From assembly GCA_030280995.1 (NCBI GenBank), contig JASXTE010000008.1, positions 20,883,693-20,947,692 on the forward strand: 64,000 nucleotides of DNA, written 5' to 3'. Position numbers and translations under genes: made by a program. The notes below the pieces were generated by a model. The model saw only the letters and a list, made by a program, of their open reading frames with translations, had not been told where the DNA came from and did not search any database. The stretch's first letter is position 1; the number at the start of each line of letters is the position of its first letter. Source of the stretch: Hemileia vastatrix. Lineage: Eukaryota > Basidiomycota > Pucciniomycetes > Pucciniales > Zaghouaniaceae. Below are positions 20,755 through 31,300 of this stretch, one piece after another.

Positions 20755-21488
20755 TGTCAGCCAGGCTACTACACTTATCCAGTCAATAATTAATAATTTA
20801 CTGGGATAGAGCCACACAATTAATTTCTTATTTTATCTAGTTTTACTTACTTTGTAATTTACTTATAATAATTTAACTAATTAAATAAGTAAAACAAGTA
20901 ATTGATTAAATTTAATGTTCCCCATTTCTCATCCCTTGACAGCCGAAAGGTAGACTAAAATGTATAAAAATACCTATAAATAATATCAAATATGTTAATT
21001 ATACTTTGACATATACAAAAAAACTAAGAAAATCAAATAATTCTAAATAAATTGACATATACATCTAAAATCTGTATCTAAGAAAATTCCTTTTAGAATA
21101 TTCTTTTAACATTTAAAATTTCTATTTTATTAGTTGCTCCCTCTAATGTAATAATGTATGTAGATTTGTGGTTCTGTCTTTTCTCTCTTTCTTTTGCCTA
21201 TATAAGGCCTCTCATTTTCCCTGCTTTTGATCCATCTCTTACTTTCTTTTTATTTTATTATAAACCAACAATCAATATATTACTACTTATATTATCTTAG
21301 TATTTACATTTGGTGTACTTCTAAGCTTTTAAAGTAATAATAAACCAATTCCTTACCTTTTAATTTGAGTAATCCTCTTATAAGAGAAATATATGTACAA
21401 CAGTCTGAACCTTGAGTCACTTCTTGAACCTACCACTGCTGTTGGACCACTGAAAGTACTTCTAGACTGACAACAACCTTCTGAAAAT
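20755..21488 (+). repeat. Element III 5' LTR
   Basis: Starts TGTCAGCCAGGCTACT and aligns with 28477-29222 to TTCTGAAAAT. It carries a TATATAA box at 21199-21205 in TTTGCCTATATAAGGCC, also present in the 3' LTR and in element II, so probably the promoter. A palindrome-like CCAGT...ACTGG lies near the start. Confidence 0.88.
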
Positions 21489-21510
21489 TGGTAGCCTTTC
21501 TGAATCATCA
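21489..21510 (+). promoter_or_regulatory. Element III primer binding site candidate
   Basis: TGGTAGCC follows the LTR directly. TGG complements the universal tRNA 3' CCA, and GCTACCA would be a normal tRNA end. The tRNA identity cannot be fixed here. Confidence 0.45.
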
Positions 21511-21739
21511 TGAACTGATAGATATCTTGACACCAGCCACAAATAGTAATTTTTGGAAAAAAGACAAACAACAAATGTCAAAAGGCACATGACTTACCTT
21601 TTTTTGCCACAACTGGGAATTGAACTTCACCCCAAATTTAAGGTATATATAGGCATAATTGTCCTATATATTTGTAGTGACTATAGCGGTTACTATCTGC
21701 AGGTCTCACTCTGCATATTTCATATTGGACATATATCTT

Positions 21740-21860
21740 TTTACTCAGAACTCTGTAGTGGCGTTAAATTGCTCACATTACAGGGGCAGGTGTCTGGCAT
21801 ATAATTTTTTTTCCTAGTTGAGCAAGATAGAGCTATTTTGTTCTTAGTCCTAGAAGTAAT
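21740..21860 (+). promoter_or_regulatory. Element III conserved leader block
   Basis: A block from ACTCAGAACTCTGTA through CCTAGTTGAGCAAGATAGAG to TTAGTCCTAGAAG. It matches the leader of element II (about 38597-38725), and its last part matches element IV (49609-49652). Conservation of non-coding leader between diverged elements suggests a cis signal for packaging or priming. Confidence 0.6.
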
Positions 21861-21899
21861 ATAATTTCATTAATAAATTATATTATATATTTTATTTAC

Positions 21900-22300
21900 T
21901 TATTTTAGTTGAAATTTTGTCCTGATAATTAAAATATTATTTTATTTATTCAGTTGATAATTAGTCCTGGTATTAAAATAATAAATATATAAATTAATTA
22001 ATTAATATGAAATTATGTTAAATTATTTCAGTTGAAATTTAGTCCTGATAATTATATATCAATATATAAATTATTAATTTATTAAGAATTGTGTTAATTA
22101 TTTCAGTTGACTCTTGGTCCTGATAATTAATAAATTATTTTACTATTTCAGTTGATTTACTTAAATCCTGGTAATAAAATATAAATATCTAAATTAACTT
22201 GATTAATTAAAAATTGTAATAATTATTTCAGTTAATTTTTTGTCCTGATAAGTATTATATTTTCATTATTTCAGTTGATTAATAATCCTGACAATTGATC
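21900..22300 (+). repeat. Element III leader stem-loop array
   Basis: Seven repeats at 35-80-bp spacing follow the pattern AATTATTTCAG, a 13-nt loop starting TTGA and ending GTC, then CTGATAATT. The arms pair (AATTAT-CAG with CTG-ATAATT, a 2-nt bulge). Loops vary while arms persist. The array lies between the leader block and the gag ATG. Confidence 0.7.
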
Positions 22301-22409
22301 ATATATTTAAAATATTTTTATTTTATTTCTTATTATTCTTTCAACAATTTAAATAATAACTGATTAAATATTAATATTTCCTTTTCTCTCAGTTCAAGTT
22401 GTACAAACA

Positions 22410-24766
22410 ATGGCTTACTTAAGTGCTACTACTTCCTGTGAAGAGGAGCTAGACCAAATTGATTATGATGAGACTTCTGTAAGTTCTCCTTTGACTGCTA
22501 ACCTTGCTCAAATTAATCAATTATTGAACCAAACAGGATGTAGAAATTCAGGAGGTAAAGATAAAAAAAGAGAAGACTCCTCTGGACTCAAAGCCTGAAG
22601 TGATACCCCCAGAAGAGCTTCCCAAAGGCTTCAAAATAAAAACAATGCCCTTACACCAGCAGGTAAACAAAATGTCAACTCACATAAAGGAGTTGAAGTC
22701 AGAGAACCTCAGGCTAAAAAAAGGTAGAGTTGCTAGAAGTAAAACTAAAAAGTGTAGAGACTTTTCTCCAAGAGAAGAGGAAACATCCACAAGCAGAAAA
22801 ACCTCCTTAATAGTTGCCTCCTCATTAACAGTAAAAGGTGGAAGTGTCAAAATGGAAGTGGGACTGTCTCAACACTCAGTGGTAGTCCCTCCAAGCTCAG
22901 AAAATGCAACAAGCTCCCCAGGCAGGTCCCTCCAGACCCCAACAATTCAACCCAACCCCTCCTCACCCTTACCAAGAAGGAAGAAAAAGGAAAAAAAATC
23001 ACTTCCAAGTTTTTACAAAAACATGGTAAAGCCCTCCATTGAATATCAAGCTCCTTCTCTTGTTACTGATTTAGTTCCTTCAGGTAATTCTGGAATGGGA
23101 GATGATACCTTGAGGCCATTAGAGGCTGCCTCTAGTAGACATATTAATCAATATTTTGATGTAAATACTCCTTTAGTATTATTTGCTACTTCAATGATAA
23201 GCTCTGATATGGATATTATAGATGAAAAAATTGATCCTGAAGTTTTTGAGACTCTGGAAAATTACTCTGTCTCTCTATTGAGAAATGCTCCTGATGTAGC
23301 TACTTATAATGATGAATATTTGAGAGATATTATTACCAAAAAAAATCGTATAATGAAAAACCTCCAATGGACTCAAAAATTTAATATTTTGTTAACTGAA
23401 AAAGTTTACCAAGCAGTGAGAAGTGAATTGAAGAGGGTTTCTGATGATTTTTATAATTACAAATTAACTCTTGAAAAGAAATTTGCTCTGTGGCAAAATA
23501 TCAAGAATGATTTGTACAAGTTACAAGAATCTGTGTCTATCTATTTCCAGGGACTAGAGGGACATAAGTTTAACTTGAAAAGACTAAGTGACCATTATTC
23601 ATCTCTGCAAAACAGGAATCAATTATCTTTTAAAACAATCAATGAGACATTATACAGTATTCCAAGAGTGATAAATAGGCTAACAAACATTGAAGAACAG
23701 TTGAACTCATTGTTATTTGACCAAAAATATTCTGCCATTTCTTTGAAAGAACCTGTTTCACAAGATACTCCAATTGTACCTGAGTAAAGTTCATCTAAAG
23801 TAAAATTAGTGCAAGAAATTCCTGTAGATATTCCTGAGCTTCCAAAAAAAATTGATGATTCACCTTGCTCATCTACAAAATGGTTAAACAATGAGATTAC
23901 TGCTCATTGGATAAATTACAACTTCCTCTGACACAGAAACAATTTTGTAACAAGGAAATTGCCTCAAATAAAAAGAACTGGCCAAAACTTGACCAATACC
24001 CAACATATGATGGTGATTCTTCCTCTGGTTGGCAGCAATTTATTTGCAGAATTGATAACTATAAGAATTCTTATAAACTTCCAGATGAAGAAATTGTATC
24101 CCAATCAATTTCTTTATTTTTTAATCTTACCCTGATGTGGTGTTAATCTGTCCTTTTAGATAAAAATGCCTACTCCTGGGAAGATTGGAAGAAATTGATT
24201 AGAGCACAGTTTGGTGGTTCAAAGTTTAGGTTACCCCAACAAGGGCAGTATGAGGAAACTAGATATAGCTCTTCTTCTACAGAAAAACCTATTGAGTTCC
24301 TGATGAAACTAGTAAAGATCCTGAGAGTAATGGATACAAACATGGACTTTGAATTATGAAAGGACAGGATCCTTTATAAATTGCCTACATCTCTGAGAGA
24401 CTTAATTGTTGCTAGGACTTAATATCTCAATAGAGCCTTCTTCTTTTATTGATGATTGTAATGAGGTCCTTTTGAATAACAAGTATGATTCTAAAAGGTT
24501 CACTCCTACACCTTCATTGGAGAAAACCTCCAATTACCAACAAAAACTTCCTGAAAAAGTTGGTAATCCTTCCTCCCCCTGTTGCACCTAAAAAGTATGC
24601 GACAAAAACTTTCTTTAAATGCAGAAATTATTGGAAAAGAGGGCATTTTTGTGACATAAAAATAAACCTTGTTGAAAAAGCAGAGGAACCTTCTGATGTC
24701 AAAGTTTCACTGGATGATTCTCCAAGTGGAGCAACATTTCTTATGAATCTCACTAAAAAATCTTAA
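22410..24766 (+). pseudogene. Element III gag
   Basis: Starts with an ATG at 22410, 19 bp after a splice-acceptor-like CTTTTCTCTCAG. The first exon-like frame (62 codons, acidic and Ser-rich) ends in a stop at 22596, and the next (22600-23787) carries a coiled-coil stretch (LHQQVNKMSTHIKELKSEN) and a helical capsid-like part. Further frames at 23907-24766 give NWPKLDQYPTYDGDSSSGW, then ILYKLPTSLRDLIVAR-like capsid end and an FKCRNYWKRGHFC finger. Compared with elements II and IV this finger is CYKC-type with C-x2-C-x7-H-x-C spacing; here the first Cys is Phe. Several stops. Confidence 0.85.
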
Positions 24767-24769
24767 TTC

Positions 24770-25610
24770 TGGAAGAGGATATCAAATATTTAAATAGTAT
24801 TGACATTAAAAACAATGATTTATCTACAGTTGAAGATGCTGACATCATAAGAAATCCTGAAGAAAGCTCAATAATTATTACACCTTTCAAGGCACCAGTC
24901 TTGATTAATGGAAAGAACATTGAGGTTGTTTTGGATTCTGGAGCTGGAGGAAGTGTTGTATCTGAAAAAGAACTTTCTTAAGTGAATCAAGATTATAACT
25001 CAAAACTAATGCGTATTACTTCTGAGAATTGGAGAGGCTATGGCTCTGTTTTGTCCCCCATTGATAAATACAAAGCTGCAGTATTTTTCAAATATAACCA
25101 TGGCTTTGTAAGAGCTATGTGTGACTTTGTAGTTATAAAAATGATAACTTAAGTAGTTTTTTCATTGTGGGAAATGATACTTTGACCAAATCTGGAAGTA
25201 ACTTGGATCCCTCAAACCAATTCTTCACTATGGGGTTGAATGTGAAGAGATGATTTAAAATTTCTTCCCCCCAAAAGTTATTAACACCAGGATTGAACAC
25301 ATGTAATTCTGTGGCTCAATATAAAGGAATATTTACAAAAGAAATGTCTGCCCTATTGAACAAAATTAACACAGCTTCTTTTAGAGAAAAAATTTCTGGT
25401 GGGAAAAAGATTCCATCATTCAATTGATAAATTCTTTTCCTATGACCTTTGCTCATGGGTCACATGAACTAGGACTTGTTAAAGAAGAGATGAAGCTTTC
25501 ATTATCTTCCCCATTAACTGAAATACCACCTAGTCTAAACAAGAAGCCTTATCCTGCTTCTCCCACAAAGAGAAAAAAGATATTGAGGACACTATCTCTA
25601 CCCTTTTGAA
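24770..25610 (+). pseudogene. Element III protease and linker
   Basis: VVLDSGAGGSVVSEK at about 24925 is the aspartic protease active site (D-S-G-A). It is followed by a pepsin-like second half (FVRAMCDFVV) and a linker with FAHGSHELGLVKEEM that leads to reverse transcriptase. Frames break at about 24980, 25140 and 25400. Confidence 0.85.
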
Positions 25611-26430
25611 AATGAATATTATTGAAAAGGTAGTTGAAACACCTAAACATAGTTTTATCTCACCTGTCCTAATTTCTTATGAGAAAGATAAAGCCAGGAT
25701 ATGTGGTGATTATTGAGAATTGAACACTTATACTGTTGATGTTATCTATCCTTTACCCAGAATTAGCTCTATGCATGCTACCCTACAACGTACTAAATAT
25801 ATCAGCTGTTTGAATGGTAACAAGGGATATCATCAGGTACCTGATGAAAGGAATTCTCAGAATTTTCTGATGATTGCTACTCATATGGGTATTTATAAGT
25901 ATATTAGGATGCCATTTGACCCCAAAAATTCCCCTTCAGTTTTTTAAAAAGTTATGGATAACACATTCCATCAAGAAATAATTGAAGGATGGCTGATGCT
26001 TTACATTGATGATATCATCATATTCTCCAAAACATTTGAGGACCAATTTAACCACCTGTGTAGAGTGTTCGATAAAATGGATGAGATATATATGACACTT
26101 GCCTTAAAAAAATGCAAATTTGCCTTTCATTCCGTGAAAGTACTTTGTCATGTTGTCTCTGGGTTACAGATATGTGTTAACCAGAAAAAAGTGGCAGCCA
26201 TACAACAGGTAAAAGATCCTACTTTAGTTAGAGAGCTCCAAATTTTCTTGAGAATGTGTGGATACTACAGACAATATATTAAAAATTATCAGGTTATAGC
26301 ATTACCCCTAACCAAATTAACTAGGAAAGATGTAGTTTTTTCCTGGAGCAGTGAAAGTCAAAGAGCTTTTGACACTACAAAACATTGTTTGATGTCAGCA
26401 CCAATTCTTGCCTTGCCTGACTTTACTTAA
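25611..26430 (+). pseudogene. Element III reverse transcriptase
   Basis: Fragments carry GDYxELNTYTVDVIYPLPRI, CLNGNKGYHQVP, YIRMPFDPKNSPSVF and the catalytic box MLYIDDIIIFSKTFE. Then come LKKCKFAF, LGHVVSGLQI-like and LQIFLRMCGYYRQYIKNY. The YIDD pair of aspartates is intact. In-frame stops at 25714 and 25945 replace residues that are normal in element IV. It would synthesise cDNA in the particle. Confidence 0.9.
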
Positions 26431-26750
26431 CCATTTGTTTTGTACACTGATGCCAGTTTCATTGGCCTTGGTGCTGCTCTCCATCAAAAACAAGTTATGA
26501 ATGACAAAGTATCAGAAGTAGTAATTTCTTATATTTCAAGGACCTTGAGAAATAGTGAATTGATATATTTTGCCACTCAACTTGAGTGTTTAGCAGTAGT
26601 GTGGGCTCTAGAGATGCTACATTACTGTCTGGATGACCAGTAATTTGAACTTGTCACTGATTGCAGTGCAGTGAAATCCCTCTTGAACTTGAAGACACCT
26701 AACAGACATATGTTCAAATGGCAGTAAGATGTTCAAGAATAAAGAGGAAG
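26431..26750 (+). pseudogene. Element III RNase H
   Basis: VLYTDASFIGLGAALHQ (first catalytic Asp), YISRTLRNSELIYFATQLECLAVVWALE (Glu region) and LVTDCSAVKSLL (Asp) are visible, the ordered motifs of Gypsy RNase H, which removes RNA from the RNA:DNA hybrid. Four TAA stops interrupt it (26428, 26641, 26725 and 26740 area). Confidence 0.88.
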
Positions 26751-26751
26751 G

Positions 26752-28077
26752 ATGACAATATTTCATAGGGCTGGTATTACTCACTCAAATGTGGATATGT
26801 TATCAAGGTTACCTTTGCCATATGATGACTCTAATCCTGAATATGATCCTGAGAATGAACTAGTCCACATTCACAGGATTTATGTGGTTGATATGGAGGA
26901 AGAGCTATTACAGCTTTTTCTGGACTCATATTATAAAGAAACAGAATTTAAAAATCTGTTTACTATATTAAAAGATCCAAAGAATGCTTCAATACAAGCA
27001 TTAATTAAAAACCTCCCAACAAAGTACCAAATCGCTTTGGAAAAAGGAAAATTTTCAATTGATGAAGGCTATCTCTATTATAGAAGAAAGTTGAGTAATG
27101 TTATTGTTATTCATTCTAATATGAAAGAGATCATCTTGAAGATTTGTCATGATGACATATTGGCTTGACATTTTTATCTTGAAAAAACAATGATTGGAGT
27201 TAAGAACACTGCTTGGTGGGCTACTATTTCTGAGGACACCAAACTATATGTTTAATCCTGTGATTCTTACCAGAAATAAAAGAGATTAACTGGGAAAAGA
27301 GCTGTATTAATGAAACATATTGAATCTCCTGATGCACCATGGAAAACAATAAAAATGGACTTTGTAAGGGGATTCCTCATTGTTCGGAAAGACAGTTATA
27401 ACTCTTGCTGTGCTCTGGTGGAAAGGTTCACAAAAATGTGTAAATTCATCCCTACAAAAAAGGATGTTTCCACTAAAGAATTAGCCTTCTTGTGGTGGCC
27501 TGATATGTTTAGTACTTCTGGTTTCCCAAAGGCCATAATTTCTGACAGAGACCCTAAATTTACTTCCAAATTTTGGATGTCTCTGGTGGATGTTTGTGGT
27601 TGTGATCTGAAGCTTTCTACATCCAATCACCCCCAGACTTATGGATTAGCTTAAAGAATGATTCAGACTTTATAGGACATGATAAAAAGGTATTGTGCCT
27701 TTAGCCTTGAGCACAAAGACAATGACAGGCTCACTCATGATTGGGTCTCCTTACTTCTTGGTTTGGAATTAGCTTATAATAGCATTATTCATTCTGTTAC
27801 TCAGAGAAAGCCTTTTGAGCCCAGGCTTGGATATGTTCCAAATACTCCTGCCCAAATTATCAATAATAAAATGCCCAAATCAGATTTACACCCTGGTGTG
27901 AAATCTTTTCTTCAAATGCAACAGCTTTGCAGAAGTCATGCTCAAAAATGTATTGAAAAATCTTTTGAATATGATCAGAAGAGGTGTACAAATCCCATAA
28001 GAAATACACTTTTAAGAAGGGTGATGAAGTACAGATCTCTACATTCCACTTCAATTTACAAGGTAATAACAAATTGA
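26752..28077 (+). pseudogene. Element III integrase
   Basis: HHCC finger region ICHDDILA...HFYLEKTMI then SCDSYQK, where the last Cys has become Tyr. Core: KMDFVRGF (Asp), ISDRDPKFTSKFW (Asp) and HPQTYGLA followed by TAA at the position of the catalytic Glu (element II reads TDGLAERMIQTL). The C-terminal part includes LLLGLELAYNSIIHSVTQRKPFE and YVPNTPAQI. The loss of Cys and Glu makes it inactive. Confidence 0.9.
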
Positions 28078-28440
28078 AAGACACATTTGTTAGTCCATTT
28101 TTTGTAAGAAGAATGGTTGGTGATAATGCAGTTGAAGTTATCCTGTACTCTCCATATGACAGGAAACATCCTATTTTTAAAATATCCCTTCTGAAACCTT
28201 ACACATCCAATAGTGATTTATTAACAAAAAGAAGAGGAAGACCAAAGAAGATCCCTAAGGAAATCACTGAGACAGCAGAAATTGATAGGATTCTAAATGA
28301 AAGAATTATCACTGTTGATAAGAATAATGAATACTTATTAAGATTTAAGAAAAAATACTCTTAATATGATTATTGGATACCTGGGAAAGAGATAACTAAC
28401 TTTCCTGCTCTACTAAAGAAATGTAAAAAGAAAAAATCAT
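28078..28440 (+). pseudogene. Element III integrase tail and chromodomain
   Basis: VGDNAVEVILYSPYDRKHPIFKISLLKPYT is the GPY/F-like integrase tail. It is followed by a basic linker KRRGRPKKIPKE and a chromodomain: EIDRILNERII, EYLLRFKKKYS, then DYWIPGKEITNFPALLKK after a stop. The spacing matches chromodomains of chromovirus integrases, which guide insertion to heterochromatin marks. Confidence 0.8.
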
Positions 28441-28462
28441 AGCATTTTTTTAATTGTTTTTT

Positions 28463-28476
28463 TTAGAGTGAGGAAG
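28463..28476 (+). promoter_or_regulatory. Element III polypurine tract
   Basis: TTAGAGTGAGGAAG directly before the 3' LTR primes plus-strand DNA. Elements II and IV have the same position with AGAGTGAGGGAG. Confidence 0.7.
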
Positions 28477-29222
28477 TGTCAGCCAGGCTACTAGACTTAA
28501 CCAGTAAGTAATTAATTATTTACTGGGATAGAGCCACTCCTTTATTTCTTATTTTATTTTATTTTACTTACTTTGTAGTTTACTTATAATAATTTAACTA
28601 ATTAAATAAGTAAAACAAGTAATTAATTAAATTTAATGTTCCCCATTTCTCATCCTCTGAAAGTTTCTTCATGACAGCTGAAAGGTAGACTAAAATCTAT
28701 AAATCAACATAAAAATAACATCAAATATGTTAATTATACTTTGACATATACAAAAAAACTAAGAAAATCAAATAATTCTAAATAAATTGACGTATACATC
28801 TAAAATCTGTATATAAGAACATTCCTTTTAGAATATTCTTTTAACATTTGAAATTTCTATATTATTAGTTGCTCTCTCTAATTTAATCATGTATGTAGAC
28901 TTGTGGTTCTGTCTTTTCTCTCTTTCTTTTGCCTATATAAGGCCTCTAATTTTCCCTGCTTTTGATCAATTTCTTACTTTCTTTTTATTTTATTATATAC
29001 CAAAAATCCATATATTAATACTTATATTATCTTAGTATTTACATTTGGTGTACTTCTAAGCTTTTAAAGTAATAATAAACTAATTCCTTACCTTCTAATT
29101 TGAGTAATCCTCTAATAAAAGAAATATACATACAACAGTCTGAAATTTGAGTCACTTTATGCACCTACCACTGCCGTTGGACTTCTGAAAATACTTCTAG
29201 ACCAACAAGGACCTTCTGAAAT
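28477..29222 (+). repeat. Element III 3' LTR
   Basis: Direct repeat of 20755-21488. TATATAA box at 28934-28940. It contains a palindromic CCAGTAAGTAATT / AATTATTTACTGG near the start. The end at TTCTGAAAT is set by alignment and the ATGG flank. Confidence 0.87.
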
Positions 29223-29261
29223 ATGGTGTCTTGAAATTTTTTCTAAGACTGAAGTACGCCA

Positions 29262-29669
29262 GGTGTATATGGTAATATTTGACACACCCTAATATATGCC
29301 ATTATGATTCCATATATACACACATATATACACCTTTTATAAGTCTTATGTACTTAAGTTTAAGTTTTAAGATTTTAAGGTACTTTAAGAGCCTTAAAAA
29401 TAAGGTTACATAACTTTTAAATAGGCTTAAAGCTATTTTTTTCATTATTTTATGGAAAAAATACAAAATGCACTTTAAATCACTTAAAAGTTGAACATAT
29501 GCGCTATAAATTTAATAATATTGAAAATGGGCCTTGACAGATCATTTTTTCTTAAATAGAAAAATATATTTGGCTATTCAAATGCATAAAAAACACTTTT
29601 TAAATTTTTCATTATTATGCTAGAAATGGCTTCTGTGTACTGGCCACATACTGCCTGAATTTGTCCCAT
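29262..29669 (+). repeat. Solo LTR family, internal fragment C
   Basis: Matches about 59870-60250 in the same orientation (blocks GCGCTATAAATTTAATAATA and CTGTGTACTGGCCACATACT). Both ends are missing. It joins another fragment at 29671. Confidence 0.8.
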
Positions 29670-29670
29670 T

Positions 29671-29790
29671 TTGTAGAGAATACTATAGTACTAGCTATAG
29701 GCCTTGACCAAGGGAGTTGGAGTAAAACTGGAGGTAAAAACCCCTGTCCCTTTGAGAAATACCAGGTAAAATTTATTTGCTACAGTAAAT
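29671..29790. repeat. Fragment of the element nested in element II
   Basis: GTAGAGAATACTATAGTACT and CTATAGGCCTTGACCAAGGG match, inverted, the right end of the insertion at 35918-36874. This shows that the nested sequence is a repeat family with a terminus at GTAGA. Confidence 0.75.
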
Positions 29791-30222
29791 TAGAGACTAT
29801 TACTATACCTCTTCCAACACACTTCTTGACTGCTTTACAAGTCAAGACAGTAGCCGATAGCAGACCACTGAGAGCCAAAGAACCAGAAACCTGAAATGCA
29901 GAATGATCCAAACCAGAAAACCAAAAAATTGTGCACTTTTTGCACAGAAAACAGCAATAATACTTGATGCAGGTTACAAATCTACACCAGAGAAATCAGT
30001 TGCCAAAGTTGAGTTAAATGAAGAACTGACCTTTCAACAAACACAGCCAATTGTGGCCAAAAAAAGTGAATACTGAGTGAGAAACAATAACATAATTACC
30101 AGATTTTTGTATGATAATTAAAGTTGCCCCAAACTGTTTTATTCAGTATGTACACACAGACATCCACCTAAAAAATCCGTGCACAGCAACAAATATGGCT
30201 CTTTTGACAGCCAAATTGAATA
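29791..30222. other. Spacer, no gene seen
   Basis: AT-rich sequence between the fragment and element II. The frame at 29661-29894 crosses two repeat fragments and is not credible. Confidence 0.5.
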
Positions 30223-30227
30223 AAAAC

Positions 30228-31017
30228 TAACAAAGGGTCCTGATGGTCTAGAAGATTATTAAAAGAAGTCCAATGGCGGTGTTAGGTGAATTTTTGGGCT
30301 TCAAGGTCAGAGTACGTATAATTGAACTTTTATTTGCTTTACTCAATTTAAAGAGGTAAAATTTTATAAATATTATTATAATTAATGATTTAGAATTATG
30401 TGTAAGTTAATACCAAAAACAATAAGTTGAAATAAATATATGTTTGTAATAATGGCTTTTAAAAAATAATAAGTAAGTAATGGATTCTCAAAAAAACGAG
30501 AAAAGGGAGGCCTTATATAGGCAAAAGAGAGATAAAGCTTGGATGTAGAAATCCTATGTACAGGAGTATGAGAGAAGAAAAAGAATATTCCAGAAGAATA
30601 TTTTAAATAATAAGATTGTTCTAGAAAGAAGGTGTTTAAAATGTATATTTACTGTATATGTCAGAAATAAATTGACTTATTTAAAAATTACTGTAAGTGT
30701 CATTTTTTAATAAGTAATTTGAATTTCTTATATAGATTTATTTTTATGTTTTACATTAAATTTTATTTCAATATTAAATTTTTATTTCTCTTAACCTGTC
30801 ATTGAGCACGGTGTTGAGATATAAAAATGTAAGGGACAAATAATAATAATTTTAATTATTTACTAATTTTAATTTTTTGTAACTAGTTAATTTATTACAG
30901 GTAAATTTAAAGTAAATATTTTATAATTAATAATAATATATAAGAAATAAAAAGCTTGGCTTCATACCAGTAACTAATTAATTATTTTACTGGGTAAGTC
31001 TAGAAGCCTGGATGACA
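30228..31017 (-). repeat. Element II 3' LTR
   Basis: 790 bp, matching 38993-39782. On the element strand it starts TGTCATCCAGGC and ends CCCTTTGTTA. The promoter-like TTATATA is at 30513-30519, and near the start is a palindromic CCAGTAACTAATTAATT with its TTTACTGG partner. Confidence 0.9.
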
Positions 31018-31031
31018 CTCCCTCACTCTAA
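31018..31031 (-). promoter_or_regulatory. Element II polypurine tract
   Basis: On the element strand AGAGTGAGGGAG abuts the 3' LTR, as in elements III and IV. Confidence 0.7.
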
Positions 31032-31039
31032 AAAAAACA

Positions 31040-31300
31040 ATAAAAAAATCCATTGAATTTTTCTTTTTATATTTCTTTAGCAGTGTAGGAAGATTAGATA
31101 ACAAATTACCAGGTATACAAGAATCATATACAGAAGATTTATTCTTGAATCTCAATAAGTACTCAGTACCTCCTTCAGCAGTAAATATTCTGTCATTTAG
31201 AATCTTATCGATTTATGCTGTCTCAGTTACTTCATTAGGGGTCTTTTTTGGTCTTCCCCTCCTTTTAGTGAATAAATTACTATTGTATGTGTAAGGTTTC
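31040..31300 (-). pseudogene. Element II chromodomain
   Basis: The reverse strand shows IDKILNDRIFTAEGG, EYLLRFKNKSS, DSWIPGNLLSNLP and a basic end, aligning with the chromodomain of element IV. It follows the KRRGRPKK-like linker. Stops interrupt it. It would bind modified histone tails and steer integration. Confidence 0.75.

Larger units (their letters stand above)
20755..29222 (+). mobile_element. Chromodomain Ty3/Gypsy element III (full length, decayed)
   Basis: Plus-strand element with LTRs at 20755-21488 and 28477-29222. In between come a primer-binding-site candidate, a structured leader, gag, protease, reverse transcriptase, RNase H, integrase, a chromodomain and a polypurine tract. 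ATGG lies at both flanks (20751-20754 and 29223-29226), a possible 4-bp target duplication. Many stops, mostly TAA, mark it as long dead. Its proteins match elements II and IV block by block. Confidence 0.92.
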
